From contig JAQBGG010000029.1 of assembly GCA_032122625.1 (NCBI GenBank), forward strand, positions 1 through 50,965: 50,965 bases of DNA. The letters run 5' to 3'. How positions within the stretch are numbered: the first letter of the stretch is position 1; each line of letters opens with the position of its first letter. The DNA comes from CAXMST01 sp032122625. Its GTDB lineage: Bacteria > Actinomycetota > Thermoleophilia > Solirubrobacterales > 70-9. Position numbers and translations under genes: made by a program. Below the pieces are notes generated by a model, which saw nothing but the letters and a program-made list of their open reading frames with translations, searched no databases and was not told where the DNA came from. Shown here piece by piece: positions 8,490 to 17,709 of the stretch.

Positions 8490-9317
8490 TCAGGCGGCGG
8501 CGGCGACGTCGCTCCCCACCGGGTGGACGCCGTCGAGGAACTCGGCCAGCGCCTCGTCCAGCCGTCCCGGGTTGAGTCGCCACTCGAGAATCGAGTCCGC
8601 GTTAAGCAGCTGCGCATCGGCCAGCTCCTCGACCAGAGCATCGGAATCACTGAACGGATGGATCGGGTCGGAGAGGTGGCCGACGACCAGAGCTGGAACG
8701 GTAATCGTCTGCCGCTCGGACTTCGGCGGGCAGGTCCGGCCCAACAGCAAGCCCTGCATCACATTGGCCGAGCTGGTCGGATCGCGACGCAGCCAATCGA
8801 GGCCGATGTCGACGAGATGGTGGCTGCGGGGGATGGTCTGGGTGAGCCGACTGATTGGGCGCAGCAGCATGGCTCCGAGCGCGCTCGCGAGCAGCACGGG
8901 GGTGAAGGCAAAAGCAACCGCGACCAGCGCGTTGTCGAGCACCGGCATCTCGATCAGCAGTCCCATTGCCCGCTGGGGATGAGCGACGGCGAACTCGAGT
9001 GAGACGTTGGCGCCCAGCGACGTACCGCCGACCACAGCCCGCTCGACACCGAGGTGGTCGAGCAGGGCGGCGACCTGGTGCCCGAAGGCGGGCATCGAGT
9101 AGAAGTTGACGTCATCGGGGCTGTCGCTCTCGCCGTGCCCGAGCAGATCGACGCAGATCACCCGGTTGTCGCGGGCCGCCATCTCGGGCGCCAGCCGGGC
9201 GAACATCTGCCGGTTCATCAGCAGGCCGTGGATCAGCACCAGGACGCGATCGCCCGAGCCGTACGACCGGTAGGAAACTCGGTGTCCCCGGTAGTCGAAG
9301 CTCTCAGCGGCGCTCAT
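8490..9317 (-). CDS. Alpha/beta hydrolase
   Basis: 275 residues. The fold is recognised from VLVLIHGLLMNRQMFARLAP (oxyanion-hole HG), VICVDLLGHGESDSPDD and the nucleophile elbow VVGGTSLGANVSLE (GTSLG, Ser nucleophile). The lid region is around IPRSHHLVDIGLDWLRR, and a candidate acid follows PALVVGHLSDPIHPF. The catalytic His seen in most members is not obvious near the C-terminus, so activity is not assured. It lies 21 bases downstream of metF on the same strand. Confidence 0.8.
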   Translation of the reverse strand: MSAAESFDYRGHRVSYRSYGSGDRVLVLIHGLLMNRQMFARLAPEMAARDNRVICVDLLGHGESDSPDDVNFYSMPAFGHQVAALLDHLGVERAVVGGTSLGANVSLEFAVAHPQRAMGLLIEMPVLDNALVAVAFAFTPVLLASALGAMLLRPISRLTQTIPRSHHLVDIGLDWLRRDPTSSANVMQGLLLGRTCPPKSERQTITVPALVVGHLSDPIHPFSDSDALVEELADAQLLNADSILEWRLNPGRLDEALAEFLDGVHPVGSDVAAAA

Positions 9318-9338
9318 TGCGATGCCGACCCTACTCGC

Positions 9339-10259
9339 TCAGGAGGCGGTGATGGCGTCCTCGCCGGCGTATCCCGGCGCCCGCTCCCAGGGTCTGGCGG
9401 CCTGCACGGCGCCGAGAACCGCGAGCGTCGAATCAGCCTTGTTCAGCGTGTAGATATGGAGGCCGTCGACTCCGCCGGCGAGCAGCTCATCGCACTGCCG
9501 AGCCGCGTAGGCGACGCCGAATGCGCGCTCGGCCTCGGGGTCGCCGTCGCAGGCGCGCAGACCGCGGTGCAAAGGCTCGGGGATCCGCGCCTGGCAGGTC
9601 TCGCAGAAGCGGACCAGGCCAGCGTAGCTGCGGATCGGGAGGATGCCGGCAAAGATCGGCACGGTGATCCCGGCGGCCCGCGCATCGGCCAGCCACTGAA
9701 AGAAGACCGCGTTGTCGAAGAAGAGCTGCGTGATCAGGAACTCGGCCCCCGCATCGACCTTCGTCTTCGCGTAGGCGATGTCGGCCGGCCGGGAGGCGGC
9801 CTCGGGGTGGACCTCGGGAAAGCTCGAGCCGCCGATCCCCCAATCCCCGCGGGAGCGAATGAAGGCCGCGAGCTCGGCGGAGCCCCGCAGGCCTCCCTCC
9901 GGAGGCTTGAAGTCGGGCTCGCCCCTGGGTGGATCACCGCGCAGCGCGAGGACGTTCTCGATCCCGGCCTCGTGAAGACGCTCGAGCAGCGTCTCCAGCC
10001 CCTCGACCGTCTCGCCGACGCAGCTCAGATGCGCCATCGCCTCGATCCCGAGCTCGTGCTTGATCCGGGTTGTGACCTCGACGGTGCCCTCGCGGGTGGA
10101 GCCGGCGGCGCCGTAGGTGACGGAGACGAAGTCGGGCTCGAGGACCTTCAGGCGCTCGACCGTCCTCAGCAGCTCGGCGTTCCCGTCGGCGTTCTTCGGC
10201 GGGAAGAACTCGAACGAGAACGAGGGCTGGTCGGGTTTGAGGAGGTCCGGGATCCGCAT
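9339..10259 (-). CDS. metF: 5,10-methylenetetrahydrofolate reductase
   Basis: 306 residues, the usual MetF length. It reduces 5,10-methylene-THF to 5-methyl-THF with FAD as cofactor, feeding methionine synthesis. Signature parts are SFSFEFFPPKNADGNAELL (catalytic Glu region), FVSVTYGAAGSTREGTVEVT, MAHLSCVGETVEGLETLL and NVLALRGDPPRGEPDF. The C-terminal barrel has ITQLFFDNAVFFQW and PIFAGILPIRSYAGLVRF. The gene is intact and typical. Confidence 0.95.
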   Translation of the reverse strand: MRIPDLLKPDQPSFSFEFFPPKNADGNAELLRTVERLKVLEPDFVSVTYGAAGSTREGTVEVTTRIKHELGIEAMAHLSCVGETVEGLETLLERLHEAGIENVLALRGDPPRGEPDFKPPEGGLRGSAELAAFIRSRGDWGIGGSSFPEVHPEAASRPADIAYAKTKVDAGAEFLITQLFFDNAVFFQWLADARAAGITVPIFAGILPIRSYAGLVRFCETCQARIPEPLHRGLRACDGDPEAERAFGVAYAARQCDELLAGGVDGLHIYTLNKADSTLAVLGAVQAARPWERAPGYAGEDAITAS

Positions 10260-10300
10260 CTCAGCAGCAGGGATCGTAGACGCCTCGCCGCCCCGGGCCG

Positions 10301-10975
10301 TCAGACTCCGACGGCCGGCGGACCCTCCGAAGGCTGGACCAGCACCCAGCCCTGCCCCGAGTAAGCGATCTGCACGCTCTCTCCCGAGCCCATGCCGATC
10401 AGGCTCTTGGCCTGCATGTCGGTCTTCAGGGAGGTCTGCACGCCTCCCGACCAGGCGATCGCCGCCTGCGGGTCGGCGAAGGTCGGAGCCTCGCCGACGT
10501 CGAGCATCACCGGTTCACCCTCGGAGAGCAGGGCGACCGTGCCGCTGCCCTCGAGGTGGATGTTGAACAGGCCGCCGGCGAGCATCCCGGTGGCGCCGCC
10601 CTTGACCCGCTTCACATCCCAATCGATCCCGGTTTCGAAGGCGAGCACATTGCGGCCGTTGGCCGTGATCGAATCATTCTCGAGCCGGACCACGTGGACC
10701 AGCATCGCCCGCTCGGCGAGGAAGACCTCACCGGACCCGCTGGCCTTCATCAGGCGCAGGCTCTCCCCGGTCGCCGCCTTCTTCAGCAGCCGACTCATGC
10801 CGCCACCCTGATGCTCGAAGTGGACGTCCCCCTGGTAGGCGACCATCGCGCCGCCGCGCGCCATCACGGTTGTCTCCGAGAGTTCGACCTTGAGCAGGCG
10901 CGGGTTCTGGATCGTGAACCCCTCGCCCGTCTCCACCTCTCGAAACCCCTGTAGTGATCCTTCGATCTGGGTCAT
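10301..10975 (-). CDS. AIM24 family protein
   Basis: 224 residues matching the AIM24/TIGR00266-type beta-sandwich family: LKVELSETTVMARGGAMVAY near the start, then RLLKKAATGESLRLMKASGS, and later VKRVKGGATGMLAGGLFNIH and LSEGEPVMLDVGEAPTF. The yeast relative affects mitochondrial inner-membrane organisation; the bacterial role is not established. No membrane helix is visible. It lies upstream of metF on the same strand (41-base gap) and divergent from the phosphatidyltransferase gene. Confidence 0.85.
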   Translation of the reverse strand: MTQIEGSLQGFREVETGEGFTIQNPRLLKVELSETTVMARGGAMVAYQGDVHFEHQGGGMSRLLKKAATGESLRLMKASGSGEVFLAERAMLVHVVRLENDSITANGRNVLAFETGIDWDVKRVKGGATGMLAGGLFNIHLEGSGTVALLSEGEPVMLDVGEAPTFADPQAAIAWSGGVQTSLKTDMQAKSLIGMGSGESVQIAYSGQGWVLVQPSEGPPAVGV

Positions 10976-11060
10976 CGCTCCTCCAGCCTTGCGGTCGACA
11001 GCGGTTTCAGCCTACCTGGGGGCGCCCGTCGGTAGGAGTCCTCGGCCGTATGCTCCGCCG

Positions 11061-11756
11061 GTGAGCCCCGAGCTCGAGGAAGCGGTCCACGCCGAGCGCG
11101 AGGAGAGCTTCCTGCTCGCCGCGCCGGAGAAGCGCTTCCTGCGGTGGCTGGCGGGCAAGATGCCGCGCTGGATCCTGCCGGACGACATGACCGCGCTCGG
11201 GGTGCTGGCGGCATTCGGAGTCGCCGCCGCCTACCAGCTGTCGAACGAGAGCCTCGCCTGGCTCTGGATGGCGAGCGGTCTGCTTGTCCTGCAGTGGGTC
11301 GGGGACTCGCTCGACGGCACCCTCGCCCGCGTCCGCGGGATCGAGCGCCCGACCTACGGCTACTACCTCGACCACCTCGTCGACGCGATCGCCACGGCCG
11401 CGATCGGCATCGGCCTCGGGCTCTCGCCGTTCATGTTGCTCAGCGTCGGAACGCTGATCGTCGTCGCCTACCTGATCCTCTCGATCAACGTCTACCTGGA
11501 GAGCTTCGCCTTCAACCGCTTCAGCATCGGCTACGGCAGGATCGGCCCGACCGAGATCCGCCTGATCCTGATCGCGCTGAACACGGCCCTGGCCCTCAAG
11601 CTGGGGCTCGACTTCCGGCTCGTGGGCCTCGACCTGACGGTCTTCGACGTCGTTGGTCTGGCAATTGCCACCGTGATGCTTGTGCTGCTGGTCGGCCGCT
11701 CAGTCACTAACCTCCGCGAGTTGGCTCGCAAGGAACCCTCGGCGCCGCGGCGCTAA
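11061..11756 (+). CDS. CDP-alcohol phosphatidyltransferase family membrane enzyme
   Basis: 231 residues from the GTG at 11061; the frame is open upstream, but that part runs antisense into the AIM24 gene. The catalytic signature is complete: DGTLARVRGIERPTYGYYLD followed by HLVD, giving the DG-x2-AR-x9-G-x3-D-x3-D pattern that binds metal and the CDP-linked substrate. Several membrane helices follow. It should move a phosphatidyl (or similar) group from a CDP-linked donor to an alcohol in the membrane. The donor and acceptor are not evident from sequence alone. Confidence 0.85.
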   Translation: MSPELEEAVHAEREESFLLAAPEKRFLRWLAGKMPRWILPDDMTALGVLAAFGVAAAYQLSNESLAWLWMASGLLVLQWVGDSLDGTLARVRGIERPTYGYYLDHLVDAIATAAIGIGLGLSPFMLLSVGTLIVVAYLILSINVYLESFAFNRFSIGYGRIGPTEIRLILIALNTALALKLGLDFRLVGLDLTVFDVVGLAIATVMLVLLVGRSVTNLRELARKEPSAPRR

Positions 11757-11761
11757 AGGGA

Positions 11762-11779
11762 TTCGGCGGGTTCGCCGAA
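11762..11779 (+). terminator. Short GC hairpin after the phosphatidyltransferase gene
   Basis: Perfect 7-bp stem TTCGGCG/CGCCGAA with a GGTT loop, six bases after the stop. It is followed by a G-run instead of U residues, so it may be a weak terminator or mRNA 3'-end stabiliser. Confidence 0.5.
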
Positions 11780-11836
11780 GGGGGGTGTGAGTACGTCCCC
11801 GTTCGGACAAAGGCCACATCTGGAAAGGGTTTACTG

Positions 11837-12508
11837 ATGAGCGAGTACGGCGGGAACTACGGCGGCGAGACTGCCCAGCACAGTCCGATCGAGGCCGCTC
11901 GCAGCGATGTCGGCGCCCTGCTCGGTCAGGTGATGTTCCTCGTCGCTGTCGCCCTGGGGTTCCTCGCCCTCGGCAGCTACATCGGTCGAGATATGAGCGA
12001 GGGCGCCGCCATGGGGTGCTTCTTCGCCGGCTTCGGGATGCTGTTGGTTGCCAACTTCGTCGAGCGGCTCCGAGTCGGCGTGTTCGCCGTTGCCTGGCTC
12101 TACACGATCGCTTTGTTGCTGGGCCTCGGGCTGGGCCCGGCTCTGAATCAGATGATCACGGTCAATCCCGACGCGGTGACGACGGCCGCCGGGGGCACCG
12201 CCCTCGCCACCGTCGGCGCCGGGGCGATCGGGTTCATCGTCTCCAAGGACCTCGCCGGATGGATCCGCCCGCTCAGCTTCGCAATCCTCGGAGCTGTCGG
12301 GGTCAGCATCGTCCTGCTGATCGCCGGCACCTCAGCTCCGCCCCTGCTCAGCCTGGCGATCATCGTCATCTCGACCGGGCTGATCACGACCTACTTCAAC
12401 TACCTGCGTAAGCACGCGACCGAGCGTGATGCCGTATGGCTCGCGACCGGCATCTTCGTCGCGATCGTCAATATCTTCCTCTCGCTGCTCAACCTGCTCA
12501 CCGACTAA
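11837..12508 (+). CDS. Bax inhibitor-1/YccA family membrane protein
   Basis: 223 residues with seven hydrophobic segments, beginning after a polar Gly-rich N-terminus. The ending FVAIVNIFLSLLNLLTD closely matches the C-terminal signature of the BI-1/YccA family, whose members form pH-sensitive calcium leak channels or interact with membrane proteases. The start ATG is preceded by GGAAAGGG. The stop overlaps by four bases the stop of the convergent FAD enzyme gene. Confidence 0.83.
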   Translation: MSEYGGNYGGETAQHSPIEAARSDVGALLGQVMFLVAVALGFLALGSYIGRDMSEGAAMGCFFAGFGMLLVANFVERLRVGVFAVAWLYTIALLLGLGLGPALNQMITVNPDAVTTAAGGTALATVGAGAIGFIVSKDLAGWIRPLSFAILGAVGVSIVLLIAGTSAPPLLSLAIIVISTGLITTYFNYLRKHATERDAVWLATGIFVAIVNIFLSLLNLLTD

Positions 12509-13833
12509 CCAGTTGCGCCGGCGCGGTCGTCGGTTCGTCGGTCGAGCAGCTCGAGCCCGCTGATCAATCCGCGGGCGATCAGTCCGCGGAACGGCTCCGG
12601 CGGCATTCGCGGTCGTGGAGCCTCGGTCAGCTCCGGTACGCCGGCTTGCTGGTCGCAGACGAGGCGGGCCAGCCAGGTTCCGGCGAGGCTGGCGAGCGCG
12701 ATTCCGTGTCCTGCGAAGCCGACGGCCCAGCTGATCCGGCCGTCAGCGCTGCGGCCGACCCAGGGCAGGAAGCTGAGGTTGAAGCCGATCGGGCCGGACC
12801 AGAAACGGGCGATCGGCAGCTCTCCGATCTCGGGGAAGCGCCGACGGAGCATCGCTTCCGTCAGGGCGAAGACGCCGGGGTCACGGTCGGGTAGGGGAAC
12901 TCCACCGTTGCCGTAGCGGACGTATCTGGAGCCGGAGAGGATGCGGCCGTCGGCCGTCAGGCGGTGACTCTCCAGAACCTCGTGAGCGGTGTAGATCCCT
13001 TCCTCGCCGCTCCAGCCGATCCGCTCACGGAGCTCGAACGGAAGCGGGTCGGTGGCCAGCAGAGAGACACGCACCGCGACAGGCCCACCGGCGGGCGTCC
13101 CGAGCTCGCGTGTGTAGGCGTTGGTGGCGATCACGACGCGATCCGCGCTGAGCTCGCCGCGGGGCGTGCGCAGCACCTGCCCGCCCTCGCCGGGCTGGAT
13201 CTCGAGCACCGGCGAGCGCTCGTGGACGCTCGCGCCCGCGGCCCGCGCGGCGTCGAGCAGGCCGCGGACGTAGCGGCCGGGGTCGAGCACGCCGCCACGC
13301 TTCTCCAGATAGCCGCAGGTGAACGAGCGGGGGATGCCACGCTCGGCCAGCTCGCTCGAATCCAGCATCTGCAGCGCGGCTCCGAGCTCACCCCCGGCTG
13401 CCGCCGATCTCTCCAACCGCCACCGCTGGCCCGCGTGAATACCGGCGACGAGGTTTCCGACCGGCCGGTAGGAGCAGTCGATCCGATGCTCGCCGATTGC
13501 CCCCTCGACGTGTTCGACGGCGCCCTCGGCGAGGCGGATCAAGGCCCCGCCCCGCTCACGCCCGAAGCCCCTGAGCAGGCTCGGCAGGTCCTTGCCGATC
13601 GTCGGTGTCAGGTGGCCCGCGTTGCGCCCGCTGGCGCCGAAGCCGGCGTAGTCGCGCTCGAGCACCGCCACCTCGAGGCCCCGCCGTCGCAGCTCGATCG
13701 CGGCGCTGAGCCCGGTGTATCCGGCGCCGATCACCGCGACGTCGGCCCGGGCGGTGCCCTCCAGAGGGGGGCCGGCCTCAGGTGCCGGATCGAGCCAGAG
13801 GCTGGGGCCGCGCTCGGGGCCAGGTGCACTCAT
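12505..13833 (-). CDS. FAD-dependent amine/amino-acid oxidoreductase (DAO family)
   Basis: 442 residues. The dinucleotide-binding motif is VAVIGAGYTGLSAAIELRRR, followed by VLERDYAGFGASGRNAGHLT, typical of the gamma-glutamylputrescine-oxidase (PuuB-like) branch of the DAO family. The end reads ISWAVGFAGHGIALASLAG, the second FAD-binding part. The enzyme would oxidise a secondary or primary amine; the substrate is unknown. It is the third gene of a minus-strand group with an acyl-CoA ligase (56 bases upstream) and a P450. Confidence 0.85.
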   Translation of the reverse strand: MSAPGPERGPSLWLDPAPEAGPPLEGTARADVAVIGAGYTGLSAAIELRRRGLEVAVLERDYAGFGASGRNAGHLTPTIGKDLPSLLRGFGRERGGALIRLAEGAVEHVEGAIGEHRIDCSYRPVGNLVAGIHAGQRWRLERSAAAGGELGAALQMLDSSELAERGIPRSFTCGYLEKRGGVLDPGRYVRGLLDAARAAGASVHERSPVLEIQPGEGGQVLRTPRGELSADRVVIATNAYTRELGTPAGGPVAVRVSLLATDPLPFELRERIGWSGEEGIYTAHEVLESHRLTADGRILSGSRYVRYGNGGVPLPDRDPGVFALTEAMLRRRFPEIGELPIARFWSGPIGFNLSFLPWVGRSADGRISWAVGFAGHGIALASLAGTWLARLVCDQQAGVPELTEAPRPRMPPEPFRGLIARGLISGLELLDRRTDDRAGATG

Positions 13834-13888
13834 CCCGCCACCGTATAGCTGCGTGCCACCGACGCCGGGGCCCGTCAGCCCTCTCCGC

Positions 13889-15439
13889 TCAGCGGTCTCG
13901 CAGTTCGCGCCTGAGGATCTTCCCCGAGGCGGACTTCGGGATTGCCTCTATCCGCTCCAGCAGGCGCAGCTTCTTTTGCGGGGAGACCTGCTCCGCGACG
14001 TGGCCGAGCAGCTCCTCATCGCTGACCTCGCTGCCATCAGCGATCACGACGAAGCCCTTCGGCAGCTCTCCCGCTTCCTCGTCCGGCACGCCGATCACGG
14101 CGCAGTCGGCGACAGCCGGGTGGGCGATCAGGATCGCCTCGAGCTCCGCCGGAGGCACCTGGAAGCCCTTGTATTTGATCAGTTCCTTGAGCCGATCGAC
14201 GATCGAGTAGTAGCCGTCGGAGTCGACGACGGCGACGTCGCCGGTCCGCAGCCAGCCGTCCGTGGTGATCGTCGCCGCGGTCGCTTCGTCGTTGTTGAGA
14301 TAGCCGACCATCACCTGCGGTCCGCGCACCCACAACTCGCCGCGCTCGCCCTCGGCCACGTCCTCACCGCTCTCGGGATCGACGATCCGCGACTGGGTGC
14401 CGGGGAGGACGGGCCCGATCGTCCCCGGCTTGATGTTCTCGAGCGGGCAGAAGTGGCTGACGGGGCTCAACTCGGTCATCCCGTAGCCCTGCGTGACCGG
14501 CACGTCGAGTCGATTCGAGACCTGCTCCGTCAGTTCCGGCCCGAGTGGCGCCGCTCCCGACATGACCATCCGCAAGGAGGAGAGGTCGGCCTCGTCGATC
14601 GCCGGGTGCTTGGCCAGAGCCAACGCGATCGGCGGCACCACGTAGGCGCAGGTGACGCCGTGCTCCTCGATCAGGGAGAGGAACTGCACGAGGTCGAAGC
14701 GGGGCATCGTCACGATCGTGTTGCCGCTCACCAGGCCCATGTTCATGATCACCGTCATCCCGTAGATGTGGAAGAACGGGAGCACGCCGATCAGGACGTC
14801 GTCGGGCTCCATCGGCATCGCCGCGTTGGTCTGCAGGATGTTGGCGACGAGGTTGCGGTGGGTGAGCATCACCCCCTTGGGCAGGCCTGTCGTGCCGCTC
14901 GAATAGGGCAGCACGGAGAGGTCGCGGGCGGCGTCGATCGCCACCTCCGGCGGCTCGGCGCCCGAGCCGAGTAGCTCGACGATGTCGGTGACGCCTTCCT
15001 CGCCCCCCTCGGCTCCGACGAGGACGATCTCGGAGACGTCGGTGCCGGCGACCGCCTCGCGGGCGTTGTCGAGAAACATTGGCACGGTGACCAGCATCTT
15101 CGCGCCGGAGTCATGCAGCTGGTGGCTGAGCTCGTTCGCTGTGTAGAGCGGATTTGCGGTCGAGTTGACCCCTCCGGCCCGGGTCACGCCGTGGAACACG
15201 ACCGCGTACTCGGGGAGGTTCGGCATGTAGATGCAGACCGCGTCGCCCCTGCCGATTCCGCGTGCCGCCAGCGCCCCGGCGAGCGTCCCGCTCATCGCCT
15301 CGAGCTGGCCGTAGGTGATCGTTCGCCCGCTTGGCCCGTCGACCAAAGCCGGCTTGTCTGGATGCTCGGCCGCTCGCGCGAGAACGAATGCGCTGATGTC
15401 GAGGTCGGGAATCTCGGGCGCGGATGTTTGCTCGGACAA
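13889..15439 (-). CDS. Acyl-CoA/aryl-CoA ligase (AMP-dependent, 4-coumarate-CoA-ligase-like)
   Basis: 516 residues, full length for the ANL superfamily. Motifs in order: SSGTTGLPKGVMLTHRNLVA (P-loop-like), GYGMTELSPVSH, ELWVRGPQVMVGYLNN, WLRTGDVAVVDSDGYYSIVD with RLKELIKYKGFQVPP, and the C-terminal catalytic Lys in PKSASGKILRREL. It activates a carboxylic acid to an acyl-adenylate and then the CoA thioester. The order of motifs is closest to 4CL-type enzymes, which accept aryl or medium-chain acids. Placed between a P450 and an FAD oxidase, it likely activates the product of an oxidation. Confidence 0.9.
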   Translation of the reverse strand: MSEQTSAPEIPDLDISAFVLARAAEHPDKPALVDGPSGRTITYGQLEAMSGTLAGALAARGIGRGDAVCIYMPNLPEYAVVFHGVTRAGGVNSTANPLYTANELSHQLHDSGAKMLVTVPMFLDNAREAVAGTDVSEIVLVGAEGGEEGVTDIVELLGSGAEPPEVAIDAARDLSVLPYSSGTTGLPKGVMLTHRNLVANILQTNAAMPMEPDDVLIGVLPFFHIYGMTVIMNMGLVSGNTIVTMPRFDLVQFLSLIEEHGVTCAYVVPPIALALAKHPAIDEADLSSLRMVMSGAAPLGPELTEQVSNRLDVPVTQGYGMTELSPVSHFCPLENIKPGTIGPVLPGTQSRIVDPESGEDVAEGERGELWVRGPQVMVGYLNNDEATAATITTDGWLRTGDVAVVDSDGYYSIVDRLKELIKYKGFQVPPAELEAILIAHPAVADCAVIGVPDEEAGELPKGFVVIADGSEVSDEELLGHVAEQVSPQKKLRLLERIEAIPKSASGKILRRELRDR

Positions 15440-15495
15440 GGCTCTCCTCCTGCTGCTGGTGAGCTGAGCCTATCGCGGCTGTTGGTGCGCCCCGC

Positions 15496-16953
15496 TCAGG
15501 ACCTCGTCAGCCGCAGCCTGAGCCCCTCCCGGGGGCCGAGCGTCGGCATCGGGCGCAGCTGCGGCGGCCGGCTGTCGAGCGCCTCGGGGCGGAACCGCCG
15601 GAGCACGGTCGCCGCGACAACCTGGGCTTCGATGAGCGCAAAACGCTTGCCGATGCAGATCCGCGGACCCGCCCCAAAGGGTATGTAGGCGCCGGGCGGC
15701 AGCTTCGCTCGCGCGCTGGGAAGGAAGCGCTCCGGTAGGAACCGCTCCGGTTCCGGGAACAGCTCGGGCAGGCGATGAGTCATCAGCGAGCTGTAGTTGA
15801 CCGCGGAGCCGGCGGCCACCCGCACGCCTTCGAACTCGAACTCACGCAGGTTGCGGCGCGGCCCCACCCAGCCGGGTGGGTACAGACGCAGCGTCTCCTC
15901 GAGGCAGCGTAGGAGCGCCGGCAACCGGCCTTCGAGGGCGGCCGCCGGGATCGATCCCGCGTCGGCGACCTCGTCGATCACGCGATCGCGCTCCGCGGGA
16001 TGGCGAGCCAACTCATAGAGAAGCAGCGAAAGCGTCGAGGTCATCGTGTCGTGGCCCGCGAACAGCAGCGTCACCAGGTGATCGCGGATTTCGAGGTCGC
16101 TGAGCCGCCCGCCGGTCGGGGATTCGGCGGCGGTCAGAATCGCCAGCACGTCGCTCGGGTCGTCGGGGGGCTGGGACCGCCGGGCGGCGATCTCGCGGTA
16201 GACGATCCGGTCCAGCGCCCGCTTGGAGGAGAGCGTCCTCGACCAGGGCGTCCCCGGACCGCGAAGCAGTCGCACGTGGAAGTCACTGCCGTAGTACCGG
16301 AGCGCCCGCTCGAAGTGCCGGGTTGCGGTCGCGCCGGCTCCCTGGTCGTCGGGGTCGAGTCCGAGCAGGGCGCGCATCGCGATCCGCAGAGCGGTCGTCC
16401 GCGACCATCGGTTGATATCGACGAGCCCGCCCTGCCGCCAGCCCGAGATCGATCGCCGCGTCTCGTTCTCGATCGACTCCACCGCGGCCGCGATCCGCTC
16501 GGCTCCAAAGGCCGGCATCAGGATTTCGCGGGCACGGTCGTGATAGGCGCCATCGGTGGTCAGCAGCCCGTCACCGAGCAGCGGGATCAGCTCTCCCATC
16601 TCGCCGTCGCGCCAGCCGAAGTTCCCGCGGTCGGTGACGGTGATCAGCCGGTTGGCCTCGGGTCCGACCATGAACGTCTCGACCACATGCAAGGCCCGGA
16701 TCGAGAAGATCGGCCCAAAGCGCTCGTAGAGGGGCATTAGGACCGAGAGCGGGTCGCGCGCCAGCCGCATCGACCGACGTAGATCGAAGCCAAGTTCTCC
16801 AGGCGCCCCGCCGCTCCGCCGCCGCTCCGCCGCCAGGTCCCGGGCGAGCCGCCGCAGCGGATTGGTTGTCCGTGGGCGTGGAGCCTCGCAGACGCCTCCG
16901 GCACTTTCGGTGGCGCTTGGACGCAAATCGGTTGTAGTCGTCGTTCCGTTCAT
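15496..16953 (-). CDS. Cytochrome P450 (copy 1)
   Basis: 485 residues from ATG 16953. The frame is open 123 bases further upstream, but only the part from MNGTTTTTDLRPSATES looks protein-like. I-helix oxygen-binding motif LLFAGHDTMTSTLSLLLYEL, ExxR in CLEETLRLYPP, and the heme ligand Cys in FGAGPRICIGKRFALIEAQ. It inserts one oxygen atom into an organic substrate using electrons from a partner; no ferredoxin or reductase gene is nearby. The second P450 at 45881-47320 is clearly paralogous (shared LIxLLGDGLLTTDGxYHD stretch). Confidence 0.92.
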   Translation of the reverse strand: MNGTTTTTDLRPSATESAGGVCEAPRPRTTNPLRRLARDLAAERRRSGGAPGELGFDLRRSMRLARDPLSVLMPLYERFGPIFSIRALHVVETFMVGPEANRLITVTDRGNFGWRDGEMGELIPLLGDGLLTTDGAYHDRAREILMPAFGAERIAAAVESIENETRRSISGWRQGGLVDINRWSRTTALRIAMRALLGLDPDDQGAGATATRHFERALRYYGSDFHVRLLRGPGTPWSRTLSSKRALDRIVYREIAARRSQPPDDPSDVLAILTAAESPTGGRLSDLEIRDHLVTLLFAGHDTMTSTLSLLLYELARHPAERDRVIDEVADAGSIPAAALEGRLPALLRCLEETLRLYPPGWVGPRRNLREFEFEGVRVAAGSAVNYSSLMTHRLPELFPEPERFLPERFLPSARAKLPPGAYIPFGAGPRICIGKRFALIEAQVVAATVLRRFRPEALDSRPPQLRPMPTLGPREGLRLRLTRS

Positions 16954-17111
16954 CCGTGAACGGTCATCCCCGCAGGGACAGTAGCGACGCCCAGCCGGCA
17001 AAGCAACCGCGCAAGGGTCCGTTGGTCGGGTCCTGTCGTCCGAAGGGTTGCGCTCCGCCGCCCGTGTCCGCTCCACCTTCGCTCCGACCGGCGGAGCAGA
17101 TTCCGGCGCCG

Positions 17112-17567
17112 CTAGGCGAGTCGGCGGCGAGCCTTGGTCACGGCGGGCACCGAGGTGTGGCAGGCATGGGCGATTGCGCGATCGGGCCGATCTGGGTTGC
17201 GCCTGATCTCAAACTCCAGGGTTCCGACCTTGCGGAGCTGGAGGCGCTGCTCACGGGTGGTGCCGGCTCCGTCGCCGGTCCTCTCGGCCGCCTCACCGGC
17301 GAGCACCCGCCGGCATCCGAGACAGTGGTGCTCATCGCCCTTCTCTGACCATTCGGCGGGAAGCCCCGCGGATACGGCGCCGGTCATCCACCGCGCCGTC
17401 ACCGCGCAGCGGTCGCAGGTCCATGCGCCGGCCTCCGCCGAGGCGCTCAAGTGAGCGCGCGAGAACCCAAGGCGTTCATGTCCGAACCGCGTCCTTCGGG
17501 TAGGAGATCCCCGTGGTGTCACCGAGACTCGGTCAACGAGCCAATGACGATTGCGGGGCTGAATCAC
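17112..17567 (-). CDS. Small zinc-ribbon protein with a C-terminal HTH-like segment
   Basis: Up to 151 residues from a GTG; an in-frame TTG at 17450 would give 112 residues starting LSASAEAGAWTCDRC, which looks more natural. Two CxxC pairs (CDRC and CLGC, about 33 residues apart) suggest a zinc ribbon. The C-terminal RRNPDRPDRAIAHACHTSVP followed by AVTKARRRL resembles a helix-turn-helix of the kind seen in DNA-binding proteins. The coding strand is chosen because the zinc pairs and HTH pattern make sense only here. Function is not known; I infer a nucleic-acid-binding role. Confidence 0.55.
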   Translation of the reverse strand: MIQPRNRHWLVDRVSVTPRGSPTRRTRFGHERLGFSRAHLSASAEAGAWTCDRCAVTARWMTGAVSAGLPAEWSEKGDEHHCLGCRRVLAGEAAERTGDGAGTTREQRLQLRKVGTLEFEIRRNPDRPDRAIAHACHTSVPAVTKARRRLA

Positions 17568-17709
17568 AAGCTAGCAGCCGTGCTCAAGCCGGCTCGAGCT
17601 CGGCCGAGCGCGGCGCGAAGCCTTTCCCCTGGGCGGTGATAGCGTCCTGAACCGCAAGGGTCCCATCGCGGCGGGCTTTCCCGCCGATCCGACCAGCGGA
17701 GGTGTAGGC

